Source: Rattus norvegicus (Eukaryota; Chordata; Mammalia; Rodentia; Muridae). Taken from it: a stretch of DNA of 64,000 nucleotides. The stretch is taken from contig NC_086026.1 of NCBI RefSeq assembly GCF_036323735.1, forward strand, positions 68,681,539 to 68,745,538, in the 5' to 3' direction. Below, piece after piece: positions 61,445 to 64,000 of this stretch. The position numbers and the translations under genes were made by a program. The notes below the pieces were generated by a model, which saw nothing but the letters and a program-made list of their open reading frames with translations, was not told where the DNA came from and did not search any database. Every line of letters starts with the position of its first letter. Position 1 is the first letter of the stretch.

Positions 61445-61660
61445 TTTATTTTTTCTCCATCTTTATTAAATTGGGTATTTCTTATTTACATTTCAATTGT
61501 TATTACCTTTCCCAGTTTCCAGGCAAACATCCCCTTAACCCCTACCCCATTTTCTATATGGGTGTTCCCCTCCCTATCCTCCTCCCATTACCACCCTCCC
61601 CCCACACGCTCACTGAGAGTTCAGTCTTGGCTTTAGTATATGTGCTGCCGAAGCGAGCAC
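61445..61660 (-). mobile_element. 5'-truncated L1 3' end, reverse orientation
   Basis: Reverse L1 3' UTR: TCCATCTTTATTAAATTGGG, TCTTATTTACATTTCAATTG and a C-rich stretch. About 216 bp only. TGTCTTGGGGTTTCT at 61430-61444 and 61661-61675 is a perfect 15-bp duplication. Confidence 0.92.
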
Positions 61661-61940
61661 TGTCTTGGGGTTTCTATTGCTGTGATAACTGAGAGAATTT
61701 ATTCCATTTTACAGTCCATCATCTTCAGAAATCAAGAAAGGGGTTCAAGACAAGAACCTGGAGGAAGGAACTGATGCACAGGCCAAAGAGGAATGCTGCA
61801 TGCTTTACTGTCTTTTCCCCCATGGTTTGCTCAGCCTACTTTCCTATAACATCTAGGACCTCTAAGCCAGGAGTGGAGCTTCCCACAAGTGAGCTGAGCC
61901 CTTCCATATAAATCAATCAATCAATCAAAAAAAAAAAAAA
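61661..61940 (-). mobile_element. Rodent interspersed repeat
   Basis: Contains TTTCTATTGCTGTGATAACT, GAACCTGGAGGAAGGAACTG and CCATGGTTTGCTCAGCC. The segment ATAAAACTAGCCAGCAG near 62247 looks like its continuation beyond a later insertion. Orientation and family are uncertain. Confidence 0.6.
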
Positions 61941-62110
61941 AAAAAAAAGCTCTCTTGCTTCTTGTTCTTTCCGTTTTCCCCTCTTCCCCTATGTCCCTTC
62001 TCTCCTCATTCCCTCCCCCTCCCCCCCTCGTGCTCGTGCTCACAGCCGGCCTCTACTCCTCTCCTCTTCTACTCTTCTTCTCTCATTAAACCTTTCCACA
62101 TGGGGAAAAA

Positions 62111-62123
62111 ACGCGCGCGCGCG

Positions 62124-62172
<49 letters not shown>
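62111..62172. repeat. (CG)n(CA)n alternating purine-pyrimidine tract
   Basis: About 20 bp of CG alternation flows into about 41 bp of CA, giving 62 bp of unbroken purine-pyrimidine alternation, a strong Z-DNA-forming composition. Confidence 0.95.
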
Positions 62173-62173
<1 letters not shown>

Positions 62174-62390
62174 ATGAACTTTGTTCACAGGCAAATGTAC
62201 TTGCACATTTCCTCAGTTAAAGCTCCCTTATGTCGTATGAAGCTGACATAAAACTAGCCAGCAGTTTGGAAAAGCCACTCAGTACTCAGAACTAGATAAG
62301 AGTGTTCAGAGTTGTGCAGACAACAGGATAGAAACCTTGCTTGTGAAGTTTCAGAAGTAAGTTTTGAGAGTCCCTTCAAGACTCTATTGG

Positions 62391-62530
62391 AGCTGGGCAC
62401 AGTGGTCCATGCCTTTAATCCCAGCACACAGGAGGCAGAGGCTAGGGCTGGAGAATCTCTGACTTTGAGGCCAGCCTGAAATATGTGGCAAGTTCCAAGA
62501 CTGCTTGCTATACTACACAGAAAGGCCCTG
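62391..62530 (+). mobile_element. B1 SINE
   Basis: Forward B1: GAGCTGGGCACAGTGGTCCA, CCTTTAATCCCAGCACACAG, TTTGAGGCCAGCCTGAAATA. It carries a short internal insertion relative to other copies. Confidence 0.85.
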
Positions 62531-63594
62531 ACTCTATCAGAGCCATCTGAAATTGAATTAACATCTGTGCTTCTGGTCAACAGGAGCTTTAGAATCAGCT
62601 GTGATTAACAAGAGACCAGACCACTAAAGCGAAAACCTCTGCTTGGATAATAAAATTGATGATGGTCAGCTAAGGGTTAACAATCAGCTGTGATCAAGAG
62701 GACAACAGAAACATTGACGCTCAAAATCTTCTGGGAAATGTTTCCTCAGAGTCAGCTAACAGAAGCTGTGGTCCAGAGAGGGCTAAGCATTTACTGTGAT
62801 TTTCCACCTTCGGCCTGCAGAGTAGCTGGGAGAACTTCACACTGGCAGTCGAACCTCATAATGTGTAAGCATTTCCCAGGTGGTACTGGTTTTGAAGACT
62901 TGAGGAATCATGTAGAAAGGAGGCCTGCCATCATGTGGCAGGGCCACAGTCCTTGAAGAGTCCAGGAAAGGTAAAGGTCAGCTCAGCAACAGCAGAGACC
63001 CCAACATTTTGAAGATGCTGGTACCATGAGACAACTACAAGGACAGCAGCAGCTGTGAAGTGAAGCCAGCCTGAGCCAAGGAAACAAGCTGCTGTGTTGC
63101 CAACAGCAGAGCTGGAGAAATGAAGCCCTAGGGAGCCCAGAAGATCATTACTGAATCCTCATGGACTTGGGTTTTGCCTTGATTTTAACCGTGCCCAGAT
63201 TCTTCCCTCTTGGATGAGTTAGCTTGTTTTTTTCACAAGTTAAGACACTTTGGAATTTTAGGGAAACTTTGGATGGTTTAAAGAGACTGTTTGAATTTAT
63301 TTTTATTTTTTTAAAAACAGTATTATGCCTTTGCTAGAATTAAAGGTGTACACCACCACACCCAACTGTATGTTTGGATTTGGGGGTGGAAGAATGTGGG
63401 ACTTTTAAATTTTTTTTATTTTATTTTGTAATATTTTATACCGTGCTATGGATATGAAATGTTGGGGGCATAAGAAAAGTTCTAGTTGAATAATGTTTGT
63501 GGGCCCAGCTGACAATGGGTCAATTATTACAGCTAGCTTTATGTCAAACTGACACAAGCTAGAGTCATCTGAGAAAATAGAACCTCATCATTAA

Positions 63595-64000
63595 GAAAAC
63601 TCCACCAGGACAGCAAATGCTGGTGAGGATGTGGAGAAAGAGGAACACTCCTCCATTGTTGGTGGGATTGCAGACTGGTACAACCATTCTGGAAATCAGT
63701 CTGGAGGTTCCTCAGAAAATTGGACATTGAACTACCTGAGGACCCAGCTATACCTCTCTTGGGTATATACCCAAAAGATGCCACAACATATAACAAAGAC
63801 ACGTGCTCCACTATGTTCACAGCAGCCTTATTTATAATAGCCAGAAGCTGGAAAGAACCCAGATGCCCTTCAACAGAGGAATGGATACAGAAAATGTGGT
63901 ACATCTACACAATGGAATACTACTCAGCTATCAAAAACAATAACTTTATGAAATTCATAGGCAAATGGATGGAACTGGAAAATATCATCCTGAGTGAGGT
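63595..64000 (+). mobile_element. L1 ORF2 C-terminal/3' region, runs off the edge
   Basis: Typical L1 sequence: GGTGAGGATGTGGAGAAAGA, TTGGGTATATACCCAAAAGA, CAACAGAGGAATGGATACAG, AATACTACTCAGCTATCAAA. The reading frame is interrupted. The 3' end lies beyond position 64000. Confidence 0.93.

Larger units (their letters stand above)
1..64000 (-). other. Arih1: Arih1 gene, internal portion (introns 1-11, exons 2-11)
   Basis: The window lies inside one minus-strand gene. Ten blocks with AG acceptors and GT donors join without a frame break into 280 codons matching Ariadne-1 (HHARI). Established family knowledge: HHARI is an RBR E3 ligase that takes ubiquitin from an E2 (UBCH7-type) onto a RING2 cysteine and works with neddylated cullin-RING ligases. 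Sequence order seen: UBA-like end, RING1, IBR, RING2, start of the Ariadne domain. Exon 1 (acidic/Gly-rich N-terminus) and exons 12-14 (rest of the autoinhibitory Ariadne domain) are not in the window. Exon numbers and residue numbers follow human ARIH1 and are inferred by comparison. Introns 4 (400 bp) and 8 (442 bp) are short; intron 2 (17.9 kb) and intron 5 (13.8 kb) are long. Confidence 0.97.
58806..64000. other. Arih1 intron 1 (partial): contents
   Basis: Holds a minus B1 fragment (58885-58980), an ID (59101-59185), B1-like plus fragments (59815-59935, 60580-60720), a truncated reverse L1 (61445-61660), a rodent repeat (61661-61930), a pyrimidine-rich stretch (61950-62100), a CG/CA tract (62111-62172), a B1 (62391-62530), an unclassified LTR-like or repeat region (62540-63590) and an L1 fragment running off the edge (63595-64000). 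59200-59800 and 60000-60560 look unique. Confidence 0.65.

Overview
This window is mammalian nuclear DNA and almost certainly rat (Rattus). About a dozen ID SINEs occur in 64 kb, most with fresh A-tails and intact target-site duplications, and young ID copies at this density are a rat hallmark. B1, B2 and B3 SINEs and a rat-type LINE-1 (L1) support the same placement.

The only cellular protein-coding gene I can support is Arih1 (HHARI), an RBR-type E3 ubiquitin ligase, on the minus strand. Ten consecutive coding exons were found by translating spliced blocks. Right to left they lie at 58738-58805, 40721-40865, 31708-31800, 31252-31307, 17350-17416, 15309-15415, 11508-11550, 10994-11065, 9286-9416 and 5021-5078. 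They join in frame with GT/AG sites and give 840 nt (280 codons), equal to human residues 126-405: part of the UBA-like domain, RING1, IBR, RING2 with the catalytic cysteine (human Cys357), and the start of the Ariadne domain. By comparison with the 14-exon human gene these are exons 2-11. Exon 1 lies beyond the right edge and exons 12-14 beyond the left edge.

Everything else is intron, mostly transposable-element derived. Left to right: intron 11 (partial) and introns 10-6 (to about 17.3 kb) carry B1/B2/B3 SINEs and ID copies. Intron 5 (17.4-31.3 kb) holds the main accessory feature, a 2.8 kb composite retroelement flanked by a perfect 15-bp duplication. It consists of an L1 5' UTR, ORF1 and the start of ORF2, then an unidentified segment with its own polyadenylation signal and A-tract, then about 140 bp plus a B2 SINE. 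Intron 3 (31.8-40.7 kb) has an old L1 split by another repeat and three ID elements. Intron 2 (40.9-58.7 kb) has large dinucleotide tracts, a B1 with an expanded 8-bp minisatellite, and one copy of a diverged duplication whose partner lies just beyond the donor of exon 3. Intron 1 (partial) has two L1 3' fragments and a long CG/CA tract.

I found no promoter or CpG island of a cellular gene, no structural RNA gene and no CRISPR array. The best candidates for something undescribed are the composite L1-driven insertion and the duplication flanking exon 3. Neither is evidence of a new cellular system.
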